Positions 1 through 7,096 are shown, numbered from the stretch's first letter. The stretch is 9,919 nt of DNA from Paracoccaceae bacterium (GCA_030625695.1 DAOUQK010000117.1:1-9919); one strand, 5' to 3'. The notes: generated from the sequence alone by a model not told the origin. Made by a program: numbers and translations.

Positions 1-242
1 AAAATGCGTTTGAAAACATCGGCTTTGACCCAATCGCGGAACCGCTTGAAAACGGTGTTCCACTTACCGAAAACCTCTGGAAGGTCGCGCCAAGGGCAAT
101 CTGTGCGGGCGATCCATAGAACGGCTTCCAGAAATAAACGCGGATCACTGCCGGTGCGACCAGGGTCGGTGATCTTGCCCAAACAATGGGGCTTCATCAC
201 GCTCCACATCTGATCTGTGATTACATAACGATCTGCTGACAT
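1..242 (-). CDS. IS5-family transposase, N-terminal part (runs off window)
   Basis: The reading frame starts at ATG 242-240 and stays open for 80 codons to the window edge. The protein begins MSADRYVITDQMWSVMKPH. Further on it carries LFLEAVLWIARTDCPWRDLP and then FGKWNTVFKRFRDW, the N-terminal helical region (DUF4096-like) typical of IS5-family, IS427-type transposases. The DDE catalytic residues would lie beyond the window, so it is not possible to say whether the enzyme is complete, frameshifted or split into two ORFs as in many IS427-group elements. The start is supported by GGGAG, six bases upstream on the minus strand, although that motif is buried in a hairpin. The forward-strand reading frame over the same bases is a shadow. 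Confidence 0.85.
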   Translation of the reverse strand, partial: MSADRYVITDQMWSVMKPHCLGKITDPGRTGSDPRLFLEAVLWIARTDCPWRDLPEVFGKWNTVFKRFRDWVKADVFKRI

Positions 243-248
243 CCCTAA

Positions 249-262
249 CTCCCTTTCGGGAG
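249..262 (-). promoter_or_regulatory. Hairpin masking the transposase ribosome binding site
   Basis: In the transposase mRNA this reads CTCCC-GAAA-GGGAG: a perfect 5-bp stem closed by a GNRA-type GAAA tetraloop. The 3' arm GGGAG is the only Shine-Dalgarno-like sequence upstream of the ATG, six bases away. The fold would pair the ribosome binding site and lower transposase translation. The hairpin is seen directly; its regulatory effect is inferred. Confidence 0.5.
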
Positions 263-324
263 ATTGAACCAGAACTTAACCGATTTGGGAATCCTGAATC
301 TCAACACCCCCTAGGCTGTGAATT

Positions 325-330
325 GGAGGA
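325..330 (+). promoter_or_regulatory. Ribosome binding site fixing the cyclase start
   Basis: GGAGGA lies five bases before ATG 336-338. It favours this start over the in-frame GTG at 318, which would place the site inside the coding sequence and which sits almost on the IS junction. Confidence 0.75.
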
Positions 331-335
331 GCGCA

Positions 336-2024
336 ATGCAGTCACGACTTACCATCCTGATGTTCGTCGATCTTGTCGGTTACTCGGCCATGATGAGCCG
401 TGACCAGGACGTTGCAATTGGTGTTGTGCGCGCGCTCAAATCCCAACATCTCGAACCCGTCATCGCAGAACATGACGGAGAAATCCTCAAACGCATGGGC
501 GATGGCTGGATCGTCGCCTTTCCTTCGGTAAGCGCGACTGTCGATTGCGCGATGCAGGTTCAGACAGATCTTCAGGGGCATCGCAGCATCAAGCTGCGTT
601 TCGGCTGTCATATCGGCGAGATTGTCGAAGATGATGATGATTTTTACGGCGCCGGGGTGAATATCGCTCAACGCATCCAGACAGAGGCCCCGCCGGGCGG
701 ATTGATGGTTTCGGAAGACCTTTACCGTCAGCTTTCCGAAGAACGAAGCAACTATTTGAGCGATGCAGGGTCGTTCAACCTCAAAAGCATCTCTCAGCCC
801 GTGCGACTTTATCAGTGGAGGCCGACACAAGGTTCGAACCGAAGATGGGGCCAAGTTCCCTCAATCGCCGTGCAGTCAATCGACTTTGCCCCCGCAGACG
901 ACGAAACCAAAGCACTTGCGGGTGACATGCGCGACCAGTTGATCGTCCGCATCTCGCGTCGCAAGGGGGTGTTGGTGTTTGACGGTCTGGCCAAAACTGA
1001 AAATAAGGCAACTTATGATCTGCGCGGGCGCCTGCGTCTGGCCGGTGAAAAGGGTCGTCTCACTCTCACGCTTTTGCTGCGCGAAGAAGGCAGACCCATC
1101 TGGTCAGAAACCTACGAGGCACCAACGGGTGACATATTTGCCTTTTGCGATGATGTGCTAGAACTGGCCGAGGGCGATTTGCGCCTGCAAAACAACGCAT
1201 TTGACGGTGATCGGCTGGCGGGTGTTACAGAGGATGAACTAAGCGTATCCGAGCTCAGAGCGAGGGCAGCAAACGAATTCTACAAAGTAACGACTGAAAG
1301 CTGGGCTTATGGGCTTTCGCTTATGGAGCGGGCAATTGCGCTGAATCCACTGGACGGGGTTTCGCTGGCAATGCGAGTAGAGGCGCAGATCGTGTTGCAC
1401 GCGGCGAGATACGAAGACATGGTGCCGGAGCTTCAAAAGACATTGGCGGATGATCTGAGTACTGCAATCATTCAAATGCCTCAGAGCGATTATGTATTCT
1501 GGACCCGAGGGCTGTTCCGTCTGGTGGTGGAAGACGACGTTGCCGGGGCCCGGGCTGATCTGGAACGCAGCATCGCGGTGAACCCTGCCTATCTGGAAAA
1601 TTACGAACTTGAAGGTCACATCAGAATGGGCGAATCGGATTTTTCGGGTGCCGACGCCGCGTTTTCGCGCCTGATCGAACGTGGCTCCAAGAATCCGCTT
1701 CAACCATCGCGACTTTTCCTGCGTGGCGTCACACGCTTTTGCGACGGAAACTTTGCCGGAGCAGAGCGGGATGCGGCGGCCGCGTCGGACCTGCGCCCGC
1801 ACGAGCCAGGACATCTGATTTTGCGTGCACTGGCCCTAACGGAGCTGGGCCAGACTGATCAGGCTGAACACTGCCTTGCGGTGGCGCGCCAATTTTCGAC
1901 CGCGCCGACGATCACCACCAGACGGCCAGTCCTCGTCCCGAAGTTCAGATGGTTTCAGATAAACTGGGGCGAAGAGCATGAGCTTGGCACAACAATGTCA
2001 GAAATCCAATTGAAGTGGATTTGA
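336..2024 (+). CDS. Class III adenylate/guanylate cyclase with TolB-like segment and TPR repeats
   Basis: A predicted 562-residue signalling enzyme that makes a cyclic nucleotide from an NTP. Residues 5-135 form the class III cyclase homology domain. Metal-binding Asp are D12 in FVDLVGYS and D56 in KRMGDG. Base-selecting positions K52 and D102 are of the adenylate-cyclase type. Transition-state residues N109 and R113 are in GAGVNIAQRI. All expected catalytic residues are therefore present. Residues about 175-290 resemble a diverged TolB-like (COG5616) domain: PSIAV near 175, then a YDLRGRLRL segment and PIWSETYEAPTGDIFAF. Residues about 320-521 contain TPR-like helices such as LMERAIALNP and ADLERSIAVNP. 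No signal peptide or membrane segment is seen, so it is likely cytoplasmic. The start is chosen from GGAGGA at 325-330. The gene ends 18 bp from the convergent priA, with no obvious terminator between. An IS end sits just upstream, so expression may be lost or altered. The TPR part probably mediates protein contacts; the signal sensed is unknown. Confidence 0.85.
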   Translation: MQSRLTILMFVDLVGYSAMMSRDQDVAIGVVRALKSQHLEPVIAEHDGEILKRMGDGWIVAFPSVSATVDCAMQVQTDLQGHRSIKLRFGCHIGEIVEDDDDFYGAGVNIAQRIQTEAPPGGLMVSEDLYRQLSEERSNYLSDAGSFNLKSISQPVRLYQWRPTQGSNRRWGQVPSIAVQSIDFAPADDETKALAGDMRDQLIVRISRRKGVLVFDGLAKTENKATYDLRGRLRLAGEKGRLTLTLLLREEGRPIWSETYEAPTGDIFAFCDDVLELAEGDLRLQNNAFDGDRLAGVTEDELSVSELRARAANEFYKVTTESWAYGLSLMERAIALNPLDGVSLAMRVEAQIVLHAARYEDMVPELQKTLADDLSTAIIQMPQSDYVFWTRGLFRLVVEDDVAGARADLERSIAVNPAYLENYELEGHIRMGESDFSGADAAFSRLIERGSKNPLQPSRLFLRGVTRFCDGNFAGAERDAAAASDLRPHEPGHLILRALALTELGQTDQAEHCLAVARQFSTAPTITTRRPVLVPKFRWFQINWGEEHELGTTMSEIQLKWI

Positions 2025-2042
2025 TAACGACCCTTCCTTCCC

Positions 2043-4238
2043 TCAGTAAAAACTCTGCGGATCAATATCCACAGCCAACCGCATATCCCCTTTCAACCTC
2101 ACCGGCTTGATCCAGCGTGCCAAAGCCTCTTGCAAGGCCACCCCTTTGGGCGCTTTGACCAGCAACCGAACCCGGTGCCGCCCGCGAATGCGGGCAATTG
2201 GCGCAGGGGCCGGCCCAAACACCTGCGCACCAATCTGGCGCAACGGAAAATCATTGCGTGCCAGTGCATTGCCAAGGTCAAATACCGCGCCCACATCGCC
2301 CCCCGACAGGATGATCCCGGCCATCCGCCCGTAGGGCGGCACCCCTGCGGCCCGCCTTCCCTCGGCCTCGGCGCGCCAGAATCCTTCTTCGTCGCCGGAC
2401 AGGATCGCGCGGATAACGGAATGTTCGGGCTGGAAACTCTGCAACAACGCCTCGCCCGGCTTTGAAGCCCGTCCGGCCCGGCCCGCCACCTGCCGCATCA
2501 ATTGAAACGTGCGTTCTGCCGCGCGCAGGTCTGACCCTTGCAGACCCAGATCAGCATCAATCACCCCCACCAGCGTCAGCAGTGGGAAATTATGCCCTTT
2601 GGCCACCAATTGCGTGCCGATTATGATATCCGCCGCCCCTTTGGCGATATCCTCGATCCCAGCCTTCAACGCGCGGGCCGAGCCAAACAGGTCTGAACTG
2701 AGCGTCGCAATACGCGCCTCGGGGAACAATGCCGTTGCCTCCTCTGCCAGCCGTTCGATCCCCGGCCCGACCGGGGCCAGCCGCCCCTCTGCGCCGCACG
2801 ACGGGCAGGCCTCGGGGATGGGTTTTGTCTCGCCACACTGATGGCACATCAGACGTTTGAGGAACCGGTGCTCGACCAGCCGCGCATCGCAATGATCACA
2901 GGCGATCTGTTGGCCGCACGCCCGGCACAGTGTCACCGGCGCATAGCCACGCCGGTTGATGAACAACATCGCCTGCTCGCCTTTTGCCAGCCGTAGCTCG
3001 ACGGCTTTGCGTAGGGTGGGTGAAACCCACGTGCCCGCCTTCAGTTTCTCGTCGCGCATGTCAATTGCGCGCATGTCCGGCAGTACGGCGGGGCCAAACC
3101 GTGAGGTTAGTTCGATCCGGTCATATTTGCCCGCCTCGGCGTTGGCCCAGCTTTCCAAAGACGGCGTGGCACTGGCCAGAACCACCCTTGCGCTGCACAT
3201 CGCGGCCCGCAGGACGGCCATGTCGCGGGCGTTGTACAGCACGCCGTCTTCTTGTTTGTACGACGTATCATGCTCTTCATCGACCACGATTAAGCCGAGA
3301 TCACGAAACGGCAGGAACAGCGCCGACCGCGCGCCCACCACCAGTTGCGCGTCCCCCTGCCCCAGCATCCGCCAGACCCGGCGGCGTTCGGTCAGGGTCA
3401 CGCCCGAGTGCCACTCAGCCGGTTGTGCCCCGAACCTGGCCTGTACCCGGGTCAGGAATTCACCGGTCAGGGCAATTTCGGGCAATAACACCAGTGCCTG
3501 GCGGCCCATGCGCAAGGCTTCGGCCACGGCCTCAAGATAAACCTCGGTCTTGCCGGACCCTGTCACACCTTTCAAAAGCGTCGTGCCGTATTTACCGCTT
3601 TGCTGCGTCGCTTGCAGTTGGCGAACCGCCTCTGTCTGCTCATCCGTCAGCGCCTTGCCCGATCGCTGCCAGTCCAGTGGTGGAAAGGGCGTGTCGCGCG
3701 GGCTGTCTTCTTCTACCACAGCACCATATTTGACCAATCCTTTGACCACCGAGGACGTAACCCCAGCCATTTCGGCCAGTTCTTTCAGAGTAAAGGCTAG
3801 CCCGCCGTATTCTTCCAATGCGCCCAACACCCGGCGGCGGGCGTCGGTCATCCGTTCGGGTTCGCCCTGTCCCAGCCGGAACACTTTGCGCATCGACGGC
3901 GGGTCGCTTAGCCCCGGGGCGCGGGTGGCCAGCCGCAGCATCGCCGACATCGGTGTCAGGGTATAATCGGCCGCACGGGTCAGGAATTCGCGCATCTCAC
4001 TACGCATCGGAGCCACATCCAGCACCCGGATGACAGTGCGGATTTTGGCCAGATCGAAGTCGCCCCGCCCCGGGCCCCAAACCACGCCCAACACCTTGCG
4101 CGGCCCAAGCGGCACTTCGACATAAGCGCCCGGGAAACAACCGCCTTCGGGGGCTTTATAGTCCAGCGTCCGGTCCAGCGGTTGGGTTGTCAGAACCGCA
4201 ATCAGCGCGCCTTCGTCAAAGAACCCGGCAGTATCCAA
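2043..4238 (-). CDS. priA: Primosomal protein N' (PriA), replication restart helicase
   Basis: A superfamily 2 3'-5' DNA helicase that recognises stalled or collapsed forks and reloads the replisome. At 731 residues it has the normal family length. The N-terminal DNA-binding region begins around IAVLTTQPLDRTLDYKAP (13-30). Walker A is GVTGSGKT (224-231), the DEEH Walker B box is 320-323, and SATPS is 356-360. The zinc-binding insert carries eight cysteines in four pairs (438/441, 447/450, 465/468, 478/481). The C-terminal motor includes GTQLVAKGHNFP (541-552) and QVAGRAGR (583-590). The start is a TTG at 4238-4236, supported by GGGGG (4245-4249) six bases upstream; no in-frame ATG fits better. 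It is transcribed convergently with the cyclase gene and divergently from the transaldolase gene, with 117 bp between the two start codons. Confidence 0.96.
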   Translation of the reverse strand: MDTAGFFDEGALIAVLTTQPLDRTLDYKAPEGGCFPGAYVEVPLGPRKVLGVVWGPGRGDFDLAKIRTVIRVLDVAPMRSEMREFLTRAADYTLTPMSAMLRLATRAPGLSDPPSMRKVFRLGQGEPERMTDARRRVLGALEEYGGLAFTLKELAEMAGVTSSVVKGLVKYGAVVEEDSPRDTPFPPLDWQRSGKALTDEQTEAVRQLQATQQSGKYGTTLLKGVTGSGKTEVYLEAVAEALRMGRQALVLLPEIALTGEFLTRVQARFGAQPAEWHSGVTLTERRRVWRMLGQGDAQLVVGARSALFLPFRDLGLIVVDEEHDTSYKQEDGVLYNARDMAVLRAAMCSARVVLASATPSLESWANAEAGKYDRIELTSRFGPAVLPDMRAIDMRDEKLKAGTWVSPTLRKAVELRLAKGEQAMLFINRRGYAPVTLCRACGQQIACDHCDARLVEHRFLKRLMCHQCGETKPIPEACPSCGAEGRLAPVGPGIERLAEEATALFPEARIATLSSDLFGSARALKAGIEDIAKGAADIIIGTQLVAKGHNFPLLTLVGVIDADLGLQGSDLRAAERTFQLMRQVAGRAGRASKPGEALLQSFQPEHSVIRAILSGDEEGFWRAEAEGRRAAGVPPYGRMAGIILSGGDVGAVFDLGNALARNDFPLRQIGAQVFGPAPAPIARIRGRHRVRLLVKAPKGVALQEALARWIKPVRLKGDMRLAVDIDPQSFY

Positions 4239-4244
4239 TTCCAG

Positions 4245-4249
4245 CCCCC
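4245..4249 (-). promoter_or_regulatory. Ribosome binding site supporting the TTG start of priA
   Basis: The minus strand reads GGGGG, six bases before TTG 4238. The nearby ATG at about 4251 is out of frame, so this site decides the start. Confidence 0.5.
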
Positions 4250-4355
4250 ATAGATGTTTCCGCTAACATATCCCCGGTTCAGGGGTTCCCGCAGCCATTG
4301 GTATGAGGTAATGGCATCTTCAAGCAAGGCCAACCCATCAAAGGACCCCCCGATT

Positions 4356-5009
4356 ATGAAATTCTTCGTAGATACTGCTGAAATCGACGCGATTGCTGAA
4401 CTCAATGATCTTGGTATCGTTGACGGTGTGACCACCAACCCCTCGCTGATCATGAAATCCGGGCGCAATATCCTCGAAGTCACCAAGGAAATCTGTGATC
4501 TGGTTGACGGGCCGGTGTCGGCGGAAGTGGTCGCAACAAAGGCCGAGGACATGATTGCCGAAGGGCGCAAGCTGGCCGCCATTGCCGACAATATCGCGGT
4601 GAAAGTACCGTTGACCTGGGACGGTCTGAAAGCCTGTAAAGTGCTGAGTGATAGCGGGCAGATGGTCAATGTCACGCTGTGTTTCTCGGCCAATCAGGCG
4701 TTGCTGGCGGCCAAGGTTGGGGCGACATTCATTTCGCCCTTTATTGGTCGGTTGGATGATATCAACATTGATGGCATGGATTTGATCGCTGATATCCGCA
4801 CGATTTATGACAATTACGGGTTTGACACCCAAATTCTTGCCGCTTCGATCCGGTCGGTCAATCACATCACCGACGCCGCGCGCATCGGCGCAGACGTGAT
4901 CACAGCGCCGCCTGAAGTGATCCGTAAGCTGGCTGAGCATCCGTTGACGGCCAATGGTTTGGCGGCGTTTATGGCCGACTGGGAAAAGACCGGGCAGGAC
5001 ATTCTGTAA
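4356..5009 (+). CDS. Small transaldolase of the FSA/TalC family
   Basis: A 217-residue class I aldolase-fold enzyme, predicted to transfer dihydroxyacetone units between sugar phosphates in the non-oxidative pentose phosphate pathway. Visible signatures are MKFFVDTAEI with D6, GVTTNPSLI with N28, the Schiff-base lysine K83 in AVKVPLT, SPFIGRLDDI at 127-136, and LAASIRS at 161-167. Such proteins are often annotated as fructose-6-phosphate aldolase (fsa). However, the residue matching Tyr131 of E. coli FsaA is Phe129 here, which is the transaldolase-type residue. ATG 4356 is preferred over the upstream in-frame ATG at 4254 because family members begin at MKFF and AAAGGA (4340-4345) lies ten bases upstream. 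It is divergent from priA and followed by a 302-bp gap with palindromic repeats. Confidence 0.93.
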   Translation: MKFFVDTAEIDAIAELNDLGIVDGVTTNPSLIMKSGRNILEVTKEICDLVDGPVSAEVVATKAEDMIAEGRKLAAIADNIAVKVPLTWDGLKACKVLSDSGQMVNVTLCFSANQALLAAKVGATFISPFIGRLDDINIDGMDLIADIRTIYDNYGFDTQILAASIRSVNHITDAARIGADVITAPPEVIRKLAEHPLTANGLAAFMADWEKTGQDIL

Positions 5010-5311
5010 CCGTCGCCCATCCGCGACAAGAAAGGCTCCCGCGTCCCAATCTGCCCCGGGCCAAGCCCGGCTGCAATTAGGGACTTGGGCCCGGCAGCGC
5101 GCCTGCGGCGCGCTGCCTTGACTTGAGATTCGGGCCAGCGCGCCTGCGGCGCGCTGCCTTGTCTAAATGTTTCTGCCAGCGCCCCTGCGGCGCGTTGCGT
5201 GATGTGACATTCTGGCAGGGTGAGAGAATATTTGCCCAGGCAACCAATTTTCCCGCGCAAATCCGGAAACCCGTGGTATAAGCAGAAAAAAAGACCATCA
5301 GAGGCACAGAT
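5010..5311. other. Intergenic stretch with palindromes upstream of DUF484
   Basis: No credible gene is present on either strand; open frames here are shadows through GC-rich repeats. From left to right it holds a hairpin CCGGGC-CAA-GCCCGG (5056-5070), the three-copy 41-bp-period palindrome array (5093-5197), and a small inverted repeat TTGCC-CA-GGCAA (5232-5243). A TATAAG (5277-5282) could be the -10 box for the DUF484 gene, but it has no convincing -35 partner. The end of the transaldolase gene has no classical terminator with a T-run, so the hairpins may serve instead. Confidence 0.6.
5093..5197. repeat. Three tandem REP-like palindromes with 41-bp period
   Basis: Each unit is a palindrome with a 3-nt TGC loop, followed by unrelated sequence. 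In copy 1 (5093-5117), GGCAGCGCGCC pairs perfectly with GGCGCGCTGCC over 11 bp. Copy 2 (5136-5156) has a perfect 9-bp stem CAGCGCGCC / GGCGCGCTG. Copy 3 (5177-5197) is degraded, with one mismatch and one G-T pair. Loop starts at 5104, 5145 and 5186 give an exact 41-bp spacing. Copies 1 and 2 are identical over 26 bases, including a CCTTG tail. The 15-bp spacers differ from one another. This looks like a clustered REP-type element, not CRISPR. Confidence 0.75.
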
Positions 5312-6019
5312 ATGAGCAGTAGCCCGAACAAGGAATCCGAACTGCGCGCGGCGATCATTGCCAAGCCGGACGCGGTATTGGACGACCAGGACGTAATGCA
5401 GGCGCTGATCTCGGCCAATGAGCGGTCGATGGGCGGCAATATTGTCGATCTGCGCGGCATCGCGATGGAGCGGCTTGAGGCGCGGCTTGACCGGCTGGAA
5501 GACACCCATCGCAGCGTGATTGCGGCGGCGTATGAAAACCTGTCCGGGACCAATCAGATACATCGCGCCATTCTGGCCTTGCTGGACCCGATGGAGTTTG
5601 AAGTATTCCTGCGTAATCTGGGCGGGGAAGTTGCCGAAATCCTGAGGCTGGATGCCATATCACTGGTGCTTGAATCCGTGCAGGCCAATGAGGATCCGGC
5701 CGTGGCGCGTCTGGGCGGTGTTCTGACCGTGGTCGAGCCCGGGTTCATCGAGGGATATCTAAGCACCGGACGGGCCAATCCGCCACGCAAGGTAACGCTG
5801 CGCCAGATTCAGAGTGCACCTGAAACAGTCTACGGTGAAGCGGCCAGCTGGATCAGATCCGAGGCCTGTTTGCGGCTGGATTTCGGCTCTGGCCGGTTAC
5901 CGGGCCTGTTGGTGATGGGCGCCGAAGACCCGCATCAGTTCACGCCACAGCAAGGCACCGACCTGCTTGATTTTTTTGCCGGGGTGTTTGAGCGGTCGAT
6001 GCGCCACTGGTTGTCTTGA
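5312..6019 (+). CDS. DUF484 family protein
   Basis: A 235-residue protein of the DUF484 family, the same family found next to xerC in gammaproteobacteria. An N-terminal helical stretch (about 8-40) is followed by an amphipathic, probably coiled-coil segment with ERLEARLDRLED (53-64). A GAF-like alpha/beta domain then occupies roughly 82-232, including IRSEACLRLDFGSGRLPGLL (181-200). No signal peptide or membrane segment is present. The molecular function is not established; a GAF-like ligand-binding or regulatory role is inferred from the fold. The ATG at 5312 has GAGG seven bases upstream. Its stop codon overlaps the xerC start by four bases, so the two genes are almost certainly co-transcribed and translationally coupled. 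Confidence 0.88.
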   Translation: MSSSPNKESELRAAIIAKPDAVLDDQDVMQALISANERSMGGNIVDLRGIAMERLEARLDRLEDTHRSVIAAAYENLSGTNQIHRAILALLDPMEFEVFLRNLGGEVAEILRLDAISLVLESVQANEDPAVARLGGVLTVVEPGFIEGYLSTGRANPPRKVTLRQIQSAPETVYGEAASWIRSEACLRLDFGSGRLPGLLVMGAEDPHQFTPQQGTDLLDFFAGVFERSMRHWLS

Positions 6020-6951
6020 GCCAGGCCTTACATGGTTTGATTTCACCCGCTTGTCGGGATGCATTGATGCACTGGCTGGATGCGCGCAAAGCGCTGGCGG
6101 GTGCGTCGGACAATACGATTGCCGCCTATCAGGGTGATATCGCTGATTTCCTGTCTTTCATGACGATGCATCACGCAGAACCGCAGGGTTTGGGTGCCAT
6201 AGCCCGGATTTCGGTTGGCGATATGCGATCCTGGATGGCTGATGCCCGCAAAAGCGGCGTTGGGGCGCGATCATTGGCGCGCAAGCTTTCGGCGGTGAAA
6301 AGTTTTTATCGCTGGCTGGCTGAGCGGGAAGGGTTTGAACCGACTGCCGTTCTATCGACCCGCACGCCAAAATTTCAGAACAAATTGCCACGTCCGTTGG
6401 CCAAAGATGCAGCACGTGCGATGATCGAAACGGTTGAGCTGCAATCGGACAGCGATTGGGTGGCCGCACGGGATGTGGCGGTTGTCACGTTGTTATACGG
6501 CTGTGGGTTGCGGATATCCGAGGCCTTGGGGCTGACCGGGGCTGACACGCCGCTGCCGCAGGTTTTGCGGATCATAGGCAAGGGCGGCAAAGAACGGGTG
6601 GTGCCGGTTTTACCGGTCGCCCGCGAGGCGGTGGATACCTATTTGCGCCTTTGCCCACATCCACAGGACACGGATCAGGCGATATTCAGAGGTGTGCGCG
6701 GTAAACCCCTGGGCCCGAGGGCGATTCAGCAGGTTATGGCCAAAGCACGGATGCAGTTGGGATTGCCCGCGACGGCGACGCCACATGCCATGCGCCACAG
6801 CTTTGCCACGCACTTGTTGGAAGCGGGCGGGGATCTGCGGACCATCCAGGAATTGCTGGGGCATGCGTCGCTGTCAACCACCCAGGCCTATACGGCGGTC
6901 GATACTGCCCGATTGATGGAAGTCTATAACCAGGCACACCCCCGCGCCTAA
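6016..6951 (+). CDS. xerC: Tyrosine recombinase XerC
   Basis: A site-specific recombinase that, with XerD, resolves chromosome dimers at dif. It has 311 residues, a normal family length. The N-terminal SAM-like core-binding domain covers about 14-105, with ASDNTIAAYQGDIADFL. The catalytic domain begins at about 125. Catalytic residues are all visible: R166 in YGCGLRISEALGL, the beta-hairpin lysine in GKGGKERVVPV (K189/K192), H257 and R260 in HAMRHSFATHLL, H283 in LLGHASLSTTQ, and nucleophile Y292 in AYTAVD. The proposed start is TTG 6016, overlapping the DUF484 stop as TTGA. A TTG at 6037 or the ATG at 6067 are alternatives, but the latter would cut into the N-terminal domain. The XerC rather than XerD assignment rests on the DUF484 partner. 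Confidence 0.92.
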   Translation: MSQALHGLISPACRDALMHWLDARKALAGASDNTIAAYQGDIADFLSFMTMHHAEPQGLGAIARISVGDMRSWMADARKSGVGARSLARKLSAVKSFYRWLAEREGFEPTAVLSTRTPKFQNKLPRPLAKDAARAMIETVELQSDSDWVAARDVAVVTLLYGCGLRISEALGLTGADTPLPQVLRIIGKGGKERVVPVLPVAREAVDTYLRLCPHPQDTDQAIFRGVRGKPLGPRAIQQVMAKARMQLGLPATATPHAMRHSFATHLLEAGGDLRTIQELLGHASLSTTQAYTAVDTARLMEVYNQAHPRA

Positions 6952-6952
6952 A

Positions 6953-6990
6953 CCGACTAGCGTCCAGTCGGCGTCCAGACTGAAATTTTT
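6953..6990 (+). terminator. Possible weak terminator / overlapping hairpins after xerC
   Basis: Just past the xerC stop, CCGACT (6953-6958) can pair with AGTCGG (6966-6971). Alternatively CAGTC (6965-6969) can pair with GACTG (6978-6982), which is followed by AAATTTTT. The two stems share bases and exclude each other. Only the second resembles a terminator, and its 5-bp stem is weak. Confidence 0.3.
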
Positions 6991-7096
6991 GTCACACGCT
7001 TGTGTCAGAACGTGCGCAATATTCACGTGCCGTACCGCCATTTCTGTGGCACCCATATGACAGTAAAGCCAAAATATTCTAAGTGGGAGCCAACAT

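Larger units (their letters stand above)
1..311 (-). mobile_element. IS5-family insertion sequence, 5' end only
   Basis: The element is recognised from the N-terminal part of its transposase (242 down to 1, minus strand) and a short non-coding leader. The outer end is placed at about 308-314 because the leader ends in a C-run followed by CTAG (311-314), just before sequence belonging to the next gene. The exact junction and terminal inverted repeat cannot be confirmed, since the other end of the IS is outside the window. The insertion lies about 25 bp upstream of the cyclase start codon, so that gene's native promoter has probably been displaced. Confidence 0.75.

Noticed and set aside
4..213. 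Forward-strand 69-residue open frame at the left edge
   Set aside because: It is the antisense shadow of the IS transposase, which is recognised on the minus strand.
318..335. GTG start for the cyclase gene
   Set aside because: It lies next to the IS junction and would bury GGAGGA inside the coding region; ATG 336 is well spaced from that site.
2956..3733. Forward-strand open frames of 194 and 249 residues inside priA
   Set aside because: They are Arg/Pro/Ser-rich shadows of the high-GC priA gene, whose frame carries all helicase motifs.
4254..4355. 34-residue N-terminal extension of the transaldolase
   Set aside because: The family starts at MKFF, the ribosome binding site fits ATG 4356, and the extension has no family character.
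5093..5197. CRISPR array
   Set aside because: There are only three GC-rich palindromes with 15-bp gaps, copy 3 is degenerate, and no cas genes are nearby. Spacers are far shorter than CRISPR spacers.
4862..5563. Long minus-strand open frames across the palindrome array
   Set aside because: They run through repeats and antisense to the transaldolase and DUF484 genes, with low-complexity Arg/Ala-rich translation and no family resemblance.
6991..7010. FNR/NnrR-type operator upstream of the cytochrome gene (GTCACACGCTTGTGTCAG)
   Set aside because: The arms are not a proper inverted repeat and do not fit the TTGAT-N4-ATCAA type consensus.
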